Positions 1 to 7,777 are shown, counted from the first letter of the stretch. The stretch: 44,010 nt of DNA from Candidatus Andersenbacteria bacterium RIFCSPHIGHO2_02_FULL_46_16 (GCA_001817065.1 MHHQ01000030.1:1-44010); one strand, 5' to 3'. Notes: a model not told the origin generated them from the letters alone. A program made the numbers and translations.

Positions 1-87
1 CCACAAACTTTTCTGGGCTGGCGGTATCTGGCGTCAGCCATGATTAATTTCCGGGAGTGCTTTGGGAAAAACGGAGGGAAACGTTAG
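1..87 (+). CDS. 3' end of an unidentified reading frame, cut by the window edge
   Basis: A frame is open from the first base to TAG at 85-87, about 28 codons, and the next ATG follows at once at 88. The fragment contains TFLGWRYLASAMINF, which loosely resembles the end of sigma region 2 (F-x-x-W-L-x-x-I-A-x-N). It could be the N-terminal part of the sigma-like protein that follows, either as a separate coupled gene or as one gene split by a stop. Too short to identify. Confidence 0.35.
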   Translation, partial: PQTFLGWRYLASAMINFRECFGKNGGKR

Positions 88-348
88 ATGAGTTCTTTAG
101 AAAATATGACCCAATATGCTAGCTCCGATTCCATTACTCCGTTGCCGATTCTGCAGGCTGCCAATGACGTACGACTAATTTGCAAGGCCCTCCAATCACT
201 CAGGCCCGCCGATTCTAACACCCTAATTGATTTCTATTGGCGGGGACTTTCCATTAGGGACATGGCCAAAAAACAAAATGCCCCGTTAGGTACCATCAAG
301 CGGCGTCTCTATAACGCTCGTCAGCGTATCGCTCGCTACCTGCGATAA
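88..348 (+). CDS. sigma-70 region 4-like helix-turn-helix protein
   Basis: A protein of 86 residues. Its C-terminal half (RGLSIRDMAKKQNAPLGTIKR, then RLYNARQRIARYL) matches the region 4 helix-turn-helix of ECF-type sigma factors, the part that reads the -35 element. Region 2, needed for core binding and -10 melting, is not present in this frame. The start is supported by GGAGGG at 73-78, nine bases upstream and inside the end of the preceding frame. The gene is closed by a clear terminator at 367-394. It may be the C-terminal part of a split sigma factor, or a stand-alone region 4 DNA-binding protein. The fold is clear; the role is not. Confidence 0.6.
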   Translation: MSSLENMTQYASSDSITPLPILQAANDVRLICKALQSLRPADSNTLIDFYWRGLSIRDMAKKQNAPLGTIKRRLYNARQRIARYLR

Positions 349-366
349 TCTGCCTCAACGCCCAAC

Positions 367-394
367 AGCATAGATCATCGACCTATGCTTTTTT
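367..394 (+). terminator. Rho-independent terminator after the sigma-like gene
   Basis: AGCATAG (367-373) pairs perfectly with CTATGCT (383-389) around a nine-base loop, followed by a run of six T. An ATG at 385 in the murB frame lies inside the 3' arm, so it is not a plausible murB start. Confidence 0.8.
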
Positions 395-403
395 CTTATC
401 CGT

Positions 404-432
404 TTGCATATCAGCATGTGTTTATCCATATT
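404..432 (+). promoter_or_regulatory. murB promoter, probably leaderless
   Basis: TTGCAT (404-409), a 17-base spacer, then CATATT (427-432). The -10 box ends six bases before the ATG at 439, so the transcript should begin at or next to the start codon. It lies just after the upstream terminator. Confidence 0.5.
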
Positions 433-438
433 GAGCAT

Positions 439-1494
439 ATGCCAGCAACCAATTTACCTAACCTGCAAACTAATGTTGCGCTCGCCCCGTATACGACTAT
501 TCATTTGGGGGGACCAGCCAAATACTTCATTGACTGCACTTCTGTCCTCGAGCTCAAATCTGCCCTCGACTACGCGGCGCAAAACCGCTTGCCTGTGCAT
601 GTTCTGGGAGGAGGCAGTAATACGGTTTTTCCTGAAAGCGGCTACAACGGATTAGTACTAAGGGTAAACTGGCAGAGTATTGAATTCGTCGCGGATGGCA
701 AATATACGAAAGTCACCGCTAGTGCCGGTGAGCCCTGGGATTCGCTCGTTTTTGCTGCGGTCTCGCGTGGTTTAGGTGGGCTAGAAAATATGTCTGGTAT
801 ACCCGGCACAGTCGGGGCAGCACCAATCCAGAATGTGGGCGCTTATGGCCAAGATGTATCCCAAGTCATCACTTCCGTCACCGCTATTGATCGTTCAACG
901 CAGCAGGAGAGCAATTTTCCTAACGAACTATGCCAATTCGACTATCGCACCAGCCGTTTTAAAAAAGACGACCAGCATAAGTTTGTGATTACGAATGTGA
1001 CTTTTCGTTTATCTAACGAAGGTATACCTTCAATCTCTCACCCAGATGTGCTCGATGAGTTGAGGAATAAGGCTATAAGCGGCCGGGGTATTACTGCTTT
1101 AACACAACTGCGCACTGCTATTCTCAACGTGCGGCGACGCAAGTCTATGATAATTGACCCAGCCGATCCGCATTCCTGTTCTTGCGGTTCCTTCTTCGAA
1201 AACCCCATCCTAACCAAAACCCAGTACCGGTTGTTGGAAGAAAAGGCTGGCCAACCAGTGCCCGCCAGACCAGCCGGACAGTCATTCATCGTTTCCGCCG
1301 CCTGGTTAATAGAGCAAGCCGGCTTTCCTAAAGGTTATCGCCAAGATAGCGTAGGTGTTTCCGACCACCACAATTTAGCGCTAGTGAATTACGGCGGCAC
1401 CACTGCTGCCTTACTGTCCTTGGCTGAAGATATCCGGTCCAAGGTTAAAGATAAATTTGGTATACTACTCGAAACAGAGCCGGTTATCGTTTAA
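439..1494 (+). CDS. murB: UDP-N-acetylenolpyruvoylglucosamine reductase (MurB)
   Basis: Reduces the enolpyruvyl group of UDP-GlcNAc-enolpyruvate with NADPH and FAD, giving UDP-MurNAc in the cytoplasm, the second committed step of peptidoglycan synthesis. The start chosen gives 351 residues, normal for MurB. An N-terminal FAD-binding region is visible (APYTTIHLGGPAKY, then VHVLGGGSNTVF and GLENMSGIPGTVGAAPIQNVGAYG). The C-terminal domain carries the CSCGSFFENP motif with the catalytic serine of type I MurB, and ends in the usual conserved Glu region (LLETEPVIV). A longer frame from 385 is rejected because that ATG sits in the upstream terminator. The HD gene follows after 10 bases and is probably co-transcribed. 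Confidence 0.95.
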   Translation: MPATNLPNLQTNVALAPYTTIHLGGPAKYFIDCTSVLELKSALDYAAQNRLPVHVLGGGSNTVFPESGYNGLVLRVNWQSIEFVADGKYTKVTASAGEPWDSLVFAAVSRGLGGLENMSGIPGTVGAAPIQNVGAYGQDVSQVITSVTAIDRSTQQESNFPNELCQFDYRTSRFKKDDQHKFVITNVTFRLSNEGIPSISHPDVLDELRNKAISGRGITALTQLRTAILNVRRRKSMIIDPADPHSCSCGSFFENPILTKTQYRLLEEKAGQPVPARPAGQSFIVSAAWLIEQAGFPKGYRQDSVGVSDHHNLALVNYGGTTAALLSLAEDIRSKVKDKFGILLETEPVIV

Positions 1495-1504
1495 TGCTAT
1501 AGAG

Positions 1505-2101
1505 ATGAGCTTCAATCATCGCGACATAGAGTTCTTGTATGAAGTAGGCTCACTGCGTCACTTGCCTCGCGACTGGCGGCAGCAGGTGGGGCTTAATGTA
1601 GCCAATGACCTCGAACATACGATACGTGTTATTTGGTTGTCCTTATTGCTTGCCCGCCGCGAGGGTTTCAAGGATGAGGAAAAAATAATCAAAATGGCCC
1701 TCATCCATGACATAGCAGAAACCAGAACCGGTGACTTCAATTATATGCAGAAAGTCTACGTGCAAGCCGATGAAGCCAAGGCCGCCCATCATCTTTTCGC
1801 TGGTACCAGTCTGGTCGACTTTGACACGAAGATTCTCTCTGAATACACCAAACGCCGGTCGCTGGCGGCTAAAATAGTTAAAGATGCCGATAACTTGGAC
1901 GTAGATTTCGAATTACGTGAGATGGCTAATCAAGGTTCGCTTATGCTTGATAAGTGGCGGAAGACTCGTCAGTTAGTTCGTGATAAAAAACTCTACACAA
2001 AATCCGCTAAGTTGCTCTGGGATGAACTAGATCAGGTGGATGTCGCAGATTGGCACATGACTGCCAATAAATGGTTTAAAATTCCCACCGCTGGAAAATA
2101 G
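1505..2101 (+). CDS. HD-domain hydrolase (HDDC2/YfbR type)
   Basis: A protein of 198 residues with an HD metal-binding fold: H38 (DLEHTIR), H68-D69 with E72 (ALIHDIAE), and a later Asp in KDADNLD. This pattern fits the HDDC2/YfbR group, several members of which are 5'-deoxynucleotidases acting on dNMPs; nucleotide-pool housekeeping is the likely role, but the substrate cannot be read from sequence. The start at 1505 removes 16 residues that would overlap murB. It ends 34 bases before the convergent sortase stop, with CCCAGC/GCTGGG (2110-2143) as a weak shared hairpin. Confidence 0.85.
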   Translation: MSFNHRDIEFLYEVGSLRHLPRDWRQQVGLNVANDLEHTIRVIWLSLLLARREGFKDEEKIIKMALIHDIAETRTGDFNYMQKVYVQADEAKAAHHLFAGTSLVDFDTKILSEYTKRRSLAAKIVKDADNLDVDFELREMANQGSLMLDKWRKTRQLVRDKKLYTKSAKLLWDELDQVDVADWHMTANKWFKIPTAGK

Positions 2102-2134
2102 TGCCGTACCCCAGCATCAGCCCCAACCATTTGA

Positions 2135-2842
2135 TCAGCTGGGCTTAGGCGTCAATTTCGTTACGTTGGCCAACTCGCCCGTGACTAACATTCTTTGCTT
2201 AGTAGACCACAGCGGCCAGCAAGCCATTAGCGTTATTCTTGGCACCAGCGTTTCTGATTCGATTAAAACTGTCTTGGCCGGATTAATAATTTTCGTCTCC
2301 ACAATCCGATAAGTATACCGCGTATTATTGTAATCCACGTGGATTAAATTGTTGCTTGTCAGTTCGTTGATCTTTAAAAAAGCAAAACGGTACTTTCCTT
2401 TCCAGGGCTCGCCGGTACTATGTGCCGCTACGAAAGTATTACCCGGCCGACCCGGCACAATCCCGTTAGGATATAATGCCGCACCTGCCTCCAGGGTTTC
2501 TAAAACATCCTTATCAGCAATTGTCTGGCTCATGACCAAAGGAACCACTACGCCAATAGATGGTATTCTCAGCCAATTGCCTGGATCAGTTGTCTCGATC
2601 GGTATTAATTCGGGGAATAATTGCTTCAGAGGAACCTCAGTGGCCATTGGAATTTCAGTCTTATCTTCAATCACCGGTAGGGGAGGGTAATAAACGACTG
2701 GTTCAGTCCTGCTATTGACGATTAATGGCCAAGCCATAGACCAGGCTGAGGCACTGCCAAAAAGAAACAACAATCCCGAGACTGTTATCAGCACAGCCGC
2801 CCTGGCCTGACGCGTATTTAAAGTTTCTAAGCGCAAAAACAT
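2135..2842 (-). CDS. sortase-family transpeptidase, membrane anchored
   Basis: A protein of 235 residues with an N-terminal membrane anchor (about residues 16-38), a proline-rich linker, and a sortase beta-barrel. The catalytic triad is visible as His in AAHST, Cys in LMACWPLW, and Arg shortly after (TKQR). Sortases cleave a C-terminal sorting signal and join the protein to cell wall or to another protein outside the membrane. The CWPLW context is shared with the second sortase at 15867, so the two are paralogues. No obvious LPXTG substrate is encoded nearby. Its class (D/E-like) is an inference. Confidence 0.9.
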   Translation of the reverse strand: MFLRLETLNTRQARAAVLITVSGLLFLFGSASAWSMAWPLIVNSRTEPVVYYPPLPVIEDKTEIPMATEVPLKQLFPELIPIETTDPGNWLRIPSIGVVVPLVMSQTIADKDVLETLEAGAALYPNGIVPGRPGNTFVAAHSTGEPWKGKYRFAFLKINELTSNNLIHVDYNNTRYTYRIVETKIINPAKTVLIESETLVPRITLMACWPLWSTKQRMLVTGELANVTKLTPKPS

Positions 2843-2850
2843 AACCTGTT

Positions 2851-2878
2851 ATTATGCATTAAATACAATATAAGTCAA
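2851..2878 (-). promoter_or_regulatory. sortase promoter
   Basis: On the minus strand: TTGACT (2873-2878), a 16-base spacer, CATAAT (2851-2856), then eight bases to the ATG at 2842. This is a near-consensus promoter with an almost absent leader. Confidence 0.6.
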
Positions 2879-2895
2879 TTTTACTCTTGCCATAT

Positions 2896-2928
2896 AACAA
2901 AAATCCGCTTATTAAACGGATTTTTGTT
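2896..2928 (-). terminator. terminator of the histone-fold gene
   Basis: A perfect 12-bp inverted repeat, AACAAAAATCCG (2896-2907) and CGGATTTTTGTT (2917-2928), with a nine-base loop. It lies 25 bases beyond the stop of the minus-strand histone-like gene. The T-rich tract is mostly inside the 3' arm. Confidence 0.7.
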
Positions 2929-2953
2929 GTTTTTTCAAAATTAACATCCAGCT

Positions 2954-3133
2954 TTAGACGTCCTGTGGCTTCACAGTCGCGCGTTTGTTGCGTTGCGCTC
3001 TGCTTGCAGCAGCATCTAATAGGCTTTTCATTTCTTCGTTTAAAGCCCCGATTAACTCGCCAGACATCTTCACATTCTTTCCTTTGAGGTAGGCCCTAAC
3101 TTTGCTGGCTACTACTAAAACTTCACCTTCCAT
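2954..3133 (-). CDS. bacterial histone-fold protein
   Basis: A protein of 59 residues matching the single-domain histone fold: helix 1 (EVLVVASKVRAYLK), loop 1 (GKNVKMS), a long helix 2 (residues 24-48), then the loop 2 signature KRATVKPQDV. R51 and D58 could form the R-D clamp seen in histones, and R51-x-T53 is the usual DNA-contacting pair. Helix 3 is cut to a stub, as in the short bacterial histones of the Bdellovibrio Bd0055 type. The likely role is dimeric DNA binding and nucleoid organisation. The start at 3133 is set by a near-perfect SD (AAAGGAGGTG, complement of 3140-3149), the strongest in the window; an upstream ATG at 3193 has none. Confidence 0.75.
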   Translation of the reverse strand: MEGEVLVVASKVRAYLKGKNVKMSGELIGALNEEMKSLLDAAASRAQRNKRATVKPQDV

Positions 3134-3183
3134 ATAAAACACCTCCTTTGGTATAACATTGTCGTTCTTCCTGCATCGCACAG

Positions 3184-3213
3184 ATTGTACCACTGATAGA
3201 CGAAAACTCTCAA
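3184..3213 (-). promoter_or_regulatory. promoter of the histone-fold gene
   Basis: On the minus strand: TTGAGA (3208-3213), an 18-base spacer, TACAAT (3184-3189). Initiation near 3177 would leave a leader of about 45 bases carrying the strong SD, unlike the leaderless neighbours. Confidence 0.5.
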
Positions 3214-3286
3214 ATTAGGCTATCCACAAGCCAGGATAACCCTGCATTATTTATTAATTTAGTGATTAGCTATTAAGTCAGGGCTT

Positions 3287-4729
3287 TTATACCAGGAGTA
3301 ATATCACAGCCAATAAAATTACCAGCGTGGCATGGGTGATCATCCTCGGATGTTGAATCCTTATCTTAATCATCACTGCCAACAACAACAGAACCACAAT
3401 AATCAGGGTGATGGCGATAATCAATCTTCTGGCTATTGTGTTGAAGGGATAAGGAGAGAAGCTTACGTCATTGCTTCGTGCCGTAAAAATTGACGGCTGT
3501 AAATCAACCATACCGGCGACGTTAGTATTACCCACTTCGTCCAAAACACGCACTTCCACTGTTCCTTCCGGCAGCGGGAACACCAAGCTTTCTGGACCAA
3601 GTAAATCCGCTTCTGCTATCGTCTGGTTGTCTGCGCTAATGATTAATTTAACGAACTCGCCGGCCGGTAAGGTTAGCATTGCTTCCGGCGCATCTGTTTC
3701 CGGTGAGATCATAAACACCAAACCGTCTCGATCGACATTGGGACCCGTTGTATCTTTGCTCAGTTTCCAAGGATCAGTTGTTTGACTGACTAACCCGTTG
3801 CTGTTTTCTGCCCAAGCGATCAATTTCAGTTGACCATCAGCAAATTGTCTTAAATCAATTTCCTGTTGTGCGTATCCCAGCTCGCCGATCGCGAAATTAG
3901 CCACCTCTGTACCGTTAATCTGTAAATGAACTTTGGACTCTACCTCCGCTGCCGCTTGAACTCTCACGCTAGTTCGCACCACCGTTTGTTGGGTTAGGGC
4001 GGTAATAGTTGGCATGCTTGGGACTGCTGCCGGCTTGGCAGATGGCGCAGCCGCGGCTGGGATTACTGCCGCGGTCGGGATTGGCGTCGTCGTTTCTACA
4101 GCAGCTGGGAGACGGGCTGACAAGTTTGAAGATTGTGACGGACGAACTGAACCAGCAGTTAACCCAAACATATGAACAACCACTGTTGACGTGCCACCCT
4201 GGTATTCTCCCGTCAAGACACCAATGCCTGTCTCCACGTAATCAGGCTGTAAAATATTGTCCCGATGCGAAGGACTAGCCATCCAAGCATCCACTACGTC
4301 TTCTGCTTGCACGAAGTCAATGGCTAGATTTTCCCCAGCCACTGTGTAGGCATAATTGTTTCGTTGTATCCAAAACCAGGGGGTGACACCGGTGGGAGAG
4401 ATATGAGCAAAGTAATCATTATCTATCATATCCTGTGCCTTTTCTGTGGCGGCTTTTACGAGGCTCTCGTTCATCTTCAACGCTCCCAAACCGTTATTCA
4501 TTCTTTCCTCGTTAGTTAGTTGTAGAATCCGGGCATTTGTAATCGTTGACAACTCAGCGGTGGACGGCAGTAACAAAACTAAGGCCAATGCGGCGAGCTT
4601 AGCTGTCAAAATGAGACCTGACATAGCGACTAATGCCCTTCTCCTTAAAGCCAGCGGTTGATAATTATTTTCTGGCCGTGGAATTATGCATACTTTTGCC
4701 CCATGTAAAGCTTGTGCTGTTACTCCCAT
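3287..4729 (-). CDS. CAP (SCP/PR-1) domain surface protein with C-terminal membrane segments
   Basis: A protein of 480 residues. A basic N-terminus and a hydrophobic segment (about residues 36-56) form a signal anchor. The CAP domain (about 65-205) shows FAHISP, AGENLA and ASPSHRDNIL, which hold the conserved His, Glu and His. An Ala/Pro/Thr-rich linker follows, then beta-rich Ig-like regions, and two hydrophobic C-terminal segments. It is probably exposed outside the membrane. CAP domains occur in many bacterial surface and secreted proteins; the activity here is unknown. It diverges from manC with 83 bases between them. Confidence 0.85.
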   Translation of the reverse strand: MGVTAQALHGAKVCIIPRPENNYQPLALRRRALVAMSGLILTAKLAALALVLLLPSTAELSTITNARILQLTNEERMNNGLGALKMNESLVKAATEKAQDMIDNDYFAHISPTGVTPWFWIQRNNYAYTVAGENLAIDFVQAEDVVDAWMASPSHRDNILQPDYVETGIGVLTGEYQGGTSTVVVHMFGLTAGSVRPSQSSNLSARLPAAVETTTPIPTAAVIPAAAAPSAKPAAVPSMPTITALTQQTVVRTSVRVQAAAEVESKVHLQINGTEVANFAIGELGYAQQEIDLRQFADGQLKLIAWAENSNGLVSQTTDPWKLSKDTTGPNVDRDGLVFMISPETDAPEAMLTLPAGEFVKLIISADNQTIAEADLLGPESLVFPLPEGTVEVRVLDEVGNTNVAGMVDLQPSIFTARSNDVSFSPYPFNTIARRLIIAITLIIVVLLLLAVMIKIRIQHPRMITHATLVILLAVILLLV

Positions 4730-4753
4730 AGCTTGAATTATGAATCAAGAGTC

Positions 4754-4806
4754 AAGAATTAAGAAATGAAATATTTCTTGATTCTTATGTCTTTATTAGA
4801 TATTCT
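4754..4806 (+). promoter_or_regulatory. manC promoter overlapped by an inverted repeat
   Basis: TTGATT (4778-4783), a 17-base spacer, TATTCT (4801-4806), then six bases to the ATG at 4813, so the mRNA should be leaderless. A 14-bp inverted repeat with one G-T pair, AAGAATTAAGAAAT (4754-4767) and ATTTCTTGATTCTT (4773-4786), covers the -35 box. No gene end faces it, so it is a better candidate operator than a terminator. Confidence 0.5.
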
Positions 4807-4812
4807 CGTTTC

Positions 4813-5877
4813 ATGAACGTTGTGCTTATGGCCGGTGGTGGGGGAACTCGCTTATGGCCTCTATCGCGGCTTGCTAAACCTAAACAATTCATCGACTTGG
4901 GCGATGGCTATTCCTTAATGCAATCCGCCTATCAGCGCGCCCTTAAGCTAGCCGCTGCGGACCATATCTACTTGGCCACTTCCATCAACTATCGGGCATT
5001 TATCAAAGAGCAGTTGCCAAACATCAAGCCTGACCATATTTTTTACGAACCGGAAAAAAGAGATACTACTGCTGCCTTTGCCACCGTCGCCATTAGATTA
5101 ATGGAATTAGACCAGGGCAACGTGCCGACCATCTTTATGTGGGCTGACCATGTGTTCACCAACGAAGATCAATTCATCTCTGACCTGCTGCAGATTCCTC
5201 ACCTCCTCGAAGAGTACCCCGACCATATCGTCATTGTCGGCCATAATCCTATATCCCCGGAAACTACCTTGGGCTACATCGAAGCTGGCTCCGCGTTGCC
5301 TGAGCATCCCAACATTTTTATCGTCAAGCGCTTTAAAGAAAAACCGACTTTGTCAGTCGCCAAAAAATATTTATCCGCTGGCAACTTTTACTGGAACCTA
5401 GGTTATTTCTCCTTACGGCCAGAATATCTGCTCAATGAATTAGTTGTTCATAATCCTGACTTAGCTAGTATCATCGAGCAGTACAAGGTTGCCCTTAAAA
5501 AGTCCAAAAAAGCTGTCGCGGCAGCCTATCAACTGTTTCCTAAAAAATCGATTGAATATTTGCTCATAGAAAAAACACCCCGCCTGCTCGCCCTGACTGG
5601 CAATTATGGTTGGACCGATATCGGTTATTGGAGTACGGTCCAGGATGTTTTCGGTCAGGCTGGCGACCACGCACCCCACGGTTATCATCTCCATGTCAAT
5701 TCCGCAGGCAACTATATCTATAATACGACTAAACAAACTGTGTCACTATTAGGCGTCAAGGATACCATCGTCGTTGTCACCGATGATGCGATTCTGGTTA
5801 CCAGCAAGAAGGAATCTGGGAACGTTAAAGAAGTCATTAGTCGGTTGGAACAGGGAAAACATACCGACGTCCTTTAA
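4813..5877 (+). CDS. manC: mannose-1-phosphate guanylyltransferase
   Basis: Makes GDP-mannose from mannose-1-phosphate and GTP in the cytoplasm, feeding glycan synthesis. The nucleotidyltransferase signature is at the N-terminus (MAGGGGTRLWPLSR, then KPKQF). Further motifs are EPEKRDTTAAF, the Asp in MWADH, RFKEKPT, FYWNLGYF and GNYGWTDIGYW. At 354 residues it is a single-domain enzyme without the type II phosphomannose isomerase domain of bifunctional ManC proteins. mltG begins three bases after its stop, so they form one transcription unit. Confidence 0.93.
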   Translation: MNVVLMAGGGGTRLWPLSRLAKPKQFIDLGDGYSLMQSAYQRALKLAAADHIYLATSINYRAFIKEQLPNIKPDHIFYEPEKRDTTAAFATVAIRLMELDQGNVPTIFMWADHVFTNEDQFISDLLQIPHLLEEYPDHIVIVGHNPISPETTLGYIEAGSALPEHPNIFIVKRFKEKPTLSVAKKYLSAGNFYWNLGYFSLRPEYLLNELVVHNPDLASIIEQYKVALKKSKKAVAAAYQLFPKKSIEYLLIEKTPRLLALTGNYGWTDIGYWSTVQDVFGQAGDHAPHGYHLHVNSAGNYIYNTTKQTVSLLGVKDTIVVVTDDAILVTSKKESGNVKEVISRLEQGKHTDVL

Positions 5878-5880
5878 ATA

Positions 5881-6900
5881 ATGATCAGCATTGCCATTAC
5901 CAACATTCGCCGTGTTATATTTCTGCTGTTTCTGTCTCTAGTGGTTTTAATTATTGGTCTATTCCTTCTTCTATGGGGTACGCCAGTGATCAGTCGTACC
6001 GGTGAGCTAGTTATTCCTGAGGGTAGTTCTGCCCAAACCATTTGGCAGCAACTAGTCCAGCAAGACTATGTTGATAATACTGTACCATTGCGGTATTACG
6101 GCTGGCGTTTAGAGGCAAATAATAATATCAAGTCAGGGACATACACCTTGTCACCCGGCGAACATGTGCGTGATTTGATCAAGCGCTTAGTTGCTGGTGA
6201 TACAAATTCATCTGTTTTAACTGTTACTTTTCCTGAAGGTTTTACACTCGATCAAATAGCGGAGCGTATGGCCGCCCAAGGCATTGGCAAGGCGGATGAT
6301 TTCATTGCTGCCGCCATACCTGAAAAATTTATCGATCAATTCTCCTGGTTAAGCCAAGTGCCATTCTCACGCAATCTTGAAGGCTATCTGTTCCCGGACA
6401 CGTATCAATTTTATGCTGACGACACCCCTGTCGATGTGATCCAGCGCATGCTGGCCAACTTCGATGCCAAAATAAAGACGGCTCTTTTCAATGACAACAC
6501 CCAGCCAAATCATCCGCTTGATCAAGTCATTATCATGGCTAGTATTATCGAACGCGAAGTGATCAGCGATGAAGACATGGCTATTGTGTCCGGCGTATTG
6601 TGGAAACGTCTGAACGACGGTGTCGGCTTGGATGTCGACGCGACCGTTCGTTATGCGTTGCAGAAATGGGACAAGCCTTTAACTTATCAAGACCTGCAAA
6701 CAGAGTCGCCTTACAATACGCGCAGGTGGCCGGGCTTACCGCCTGGCCCCATCAGTAATCCAGGACTGCGTGCTATTCAAGCGGCGGTTAACCCGCAGGA
6801 ATCGGACTATTACTACTATTTATCCGCCCCATCGGGTAAAACCATCTTTTCCCGTACCCTAGAAGAACATAATATGAACAAAGCCAAATATTTGAATTAG
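5881..6900 (+). CDS. mltG: endolytic peptidoglycan transglycosylase MltG
   Basis: A protein of 339 residues with one N-terminal transmembrane helix (about residues 10-32) and an extracytoplasmic YceG/MltG domain. MltG cleaves nascent glycan strands and is thought to set their length. E224 in MASIIEREV matches the catalytic Glu of the family. The C-terminal signature is present as YNTRRWPGLPPGPISNPG and then AIQAAVNP. It follows manC at three bases, linking wall processing with sugar nucleotide supply in one operon. Confidence 0.95.
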   Translation: MISIAITNIRRVIFLLFLSLVVLIIGLFLLLWGTPVISRTGELVIPEGSSAQTIWQQLVQQDYVDNTVPLRYYGWRLEANNNIKSGTYTLSPGEHVRDLIKRLVAGDTNSSVLTVTFPEGFTLDQIAERMAAQGIGKADDFIAAAIPEKFIDQFSWLSQVPFSRNLEGYLFPDTYQFYADDTPVDVIQRMLANFDAKIKTALFNDNTQPNHPLDQVIIMASIIEREVISDEDMAIVSGVLWKRLNDGVGLDVDATVRYALQKWDKPLTYQDLQTESPYNTRRWPGLPPGPISNPGLRAIQAAVNPQESDYYYYLSAPSGKTIFSRTLEEHNMNKAKYLN

Positions 6901-6937
6901 GTTGTAGGCGTAGGTTGCGGACTGTAAACTATTATTG

Positions 6938-7243
6938 ATGGCCAAGAAAAAAAATATGATTCCCCCCAAAAAAGACTCGCTTGAACAGGCTTATAGTGGT
7001 TTTACTGTTGTCCTAGAAGACTTGCATGCAAAATTTGATGTATTTGGCGAAAACCTATCATCCCTTGTTGAACGAGTTACCGCGCTGGAGCAGCTAACAG
7101 AACAACAAAGCGAAGATATGCGTTTTGTCAAAGAAGAACTGCATCTGATCCGCTACGAACTTAAACAGAAAACCAGCTTGTCCGACTTACAATCATTAGA
7201 CAGAAGAGTAACTCGCTTGGAACGAAAAATCGCGGCGCAGTAA
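6938..7243 (+). CDS. small coiled-coil protein of unknown function
   Basis: A protein of 101 residues with a Lys-rich N-terminus (MAKKKNMIPPKK) and a predicted coiled coil over most of its length, with heptad-like spacing from about residue 25 to the end (FGENLSSLVERVTALEQLTEQ, ending LDRRVTRLERKI). No membrane segment. ATG at 6938 is preferred to the TTG at 6935. No SD is visible. The family is not recognised; it could scaffold or bind nucleic acid. Confidence 0.6.
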   Translation: MAKKKNMIPPKKDSLEQAYSGFTVVLEDLHAKFDVFGENLSSLVERVTALEQLTEQQSEDMRFVKEELHLIRYELKQKTSLSDLQSLDRRVTRLERKIAAQ

Positions 7244-7295
7244 AAAGCCCACCGCGGATGCAATGAGCTCGAAATTACTTGAGGAGGTTTGGAAT

Positions 7296-7547
7296 TCATT
7301 TGGGGGTATTTACAGGCTTTCTGAATTCCTGATACTTATCACTGCGAATGTCGTCGCCGGTTTGCAGTAATTTATCATCTAACGATGCTATGTATCTGGA
7401 GCAGATGATGCAATTACCGGCATTAAAATCTGCCCCCGTTTCTTCATTAAATTTCAAGACCACCCTTCTTTCTCGGCGAGAATCGAAATAAGTTACACCG
7501 ATATCTGGTTGATGAAGCTTTTGGCAAAAAGAACATATAATTCCCAT
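7296..7547 (-). CDS. small CxxC zinc-binding protein
   Basis: A protein of 83 residues with two Cys pairs, CSFC (residues 5-8) and CIIC (about 46-49), which would form one zinc ribbon or treble-clef knuckle, with a conserved-looking beta region between (RRERRVVLKFNEETG). The start is well supported by AAAGGAGAG about seven bases upstream on the minus strand. No function is recognised. It stands alone between the mltG unit and the L10 leader. Confidence 0.65.
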   Translation of the reverse strand: MGIICSFCQKLHQPDIGVTYFDSRRERRVVLKFNEETGADFNAGNCIICSRYIASLDDKLLQTGDDIRSDKYQEFRKPVNTPK

Positions 7548-7655
7548 GTTTCTCTCCTTTTATGTTATGTAACTGCGTGTAGGGGTATGAACAAATCGCG
7601 GTTAAAACATAAACATAACATCAATAAAAGTCAAGTAGTACATTCTCTAATGATG

Positions 7656-7664
7656 TGTTATACA
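7656..7664 (+). promoter_or_regulatory. extended -10 promoter of rplJL
   Basis: TG at 7656-7657, one base, then TATACA (7659-7664). Initiation is expected at about 7671, exactly where the leader fold begins. No good -35 box is seen, as is common with an extended -10. Confidence 0.45.
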
Positions 7665-7670
7665 GTTATT

Positions 7671-7733
7671 TGTCATCCGAAGACCTGTGGCAAAGCCTAT
7701 TAATTAGGCTTTTAAGTCCTTAGCAGAATGGCA
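7671..7733 (+). ncRNA. L10 leader, ribosomal protein autoregulatory RNA
   Basis: The outer helix is TGTCAT (7671-7676) with ATGGCA (7728-7733). Inside are CTGT (7685-7688) with GCAG (7723-7726), GG with CC, and a capped hairpin GCCTA/TAGGC (7695-7709). The conserved-type strands GAAGACC and TTAAGTCC sit at the positions expected for the kink-turn of L10 leaders. In the known system, L10 with L7/L12 binds this RNA and lowers expression of its own operon. The terminator at 7758-7777 suggests attenuation. Confidence 0.7.
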
Positions 7734-7757
7734 TAAACATTAATTGTTTTGAGTCTA

Positions 7758-7777
7758 CGGGTGAACACCCGTTTTTT
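7758..7777 (+). terminator. terminator-like attenuator in the rplJL leader
   Basis: CGGGTG (7758-7763), AA, CACCCG (7766-7771), then six T. No plus-strand gene ends nearby (the last ends at 7243), and rplJ starts 43 bases later. It is therefore best read as an attenuator acting with the L10 leader. Confidence 0.7.

Noticed and set aside
385-438. Longer murB start at 385
   Set aside because: The ATG is inside the 3' arm of the upstream terminator and before the -10 box; residues before 439 do not match MurB.
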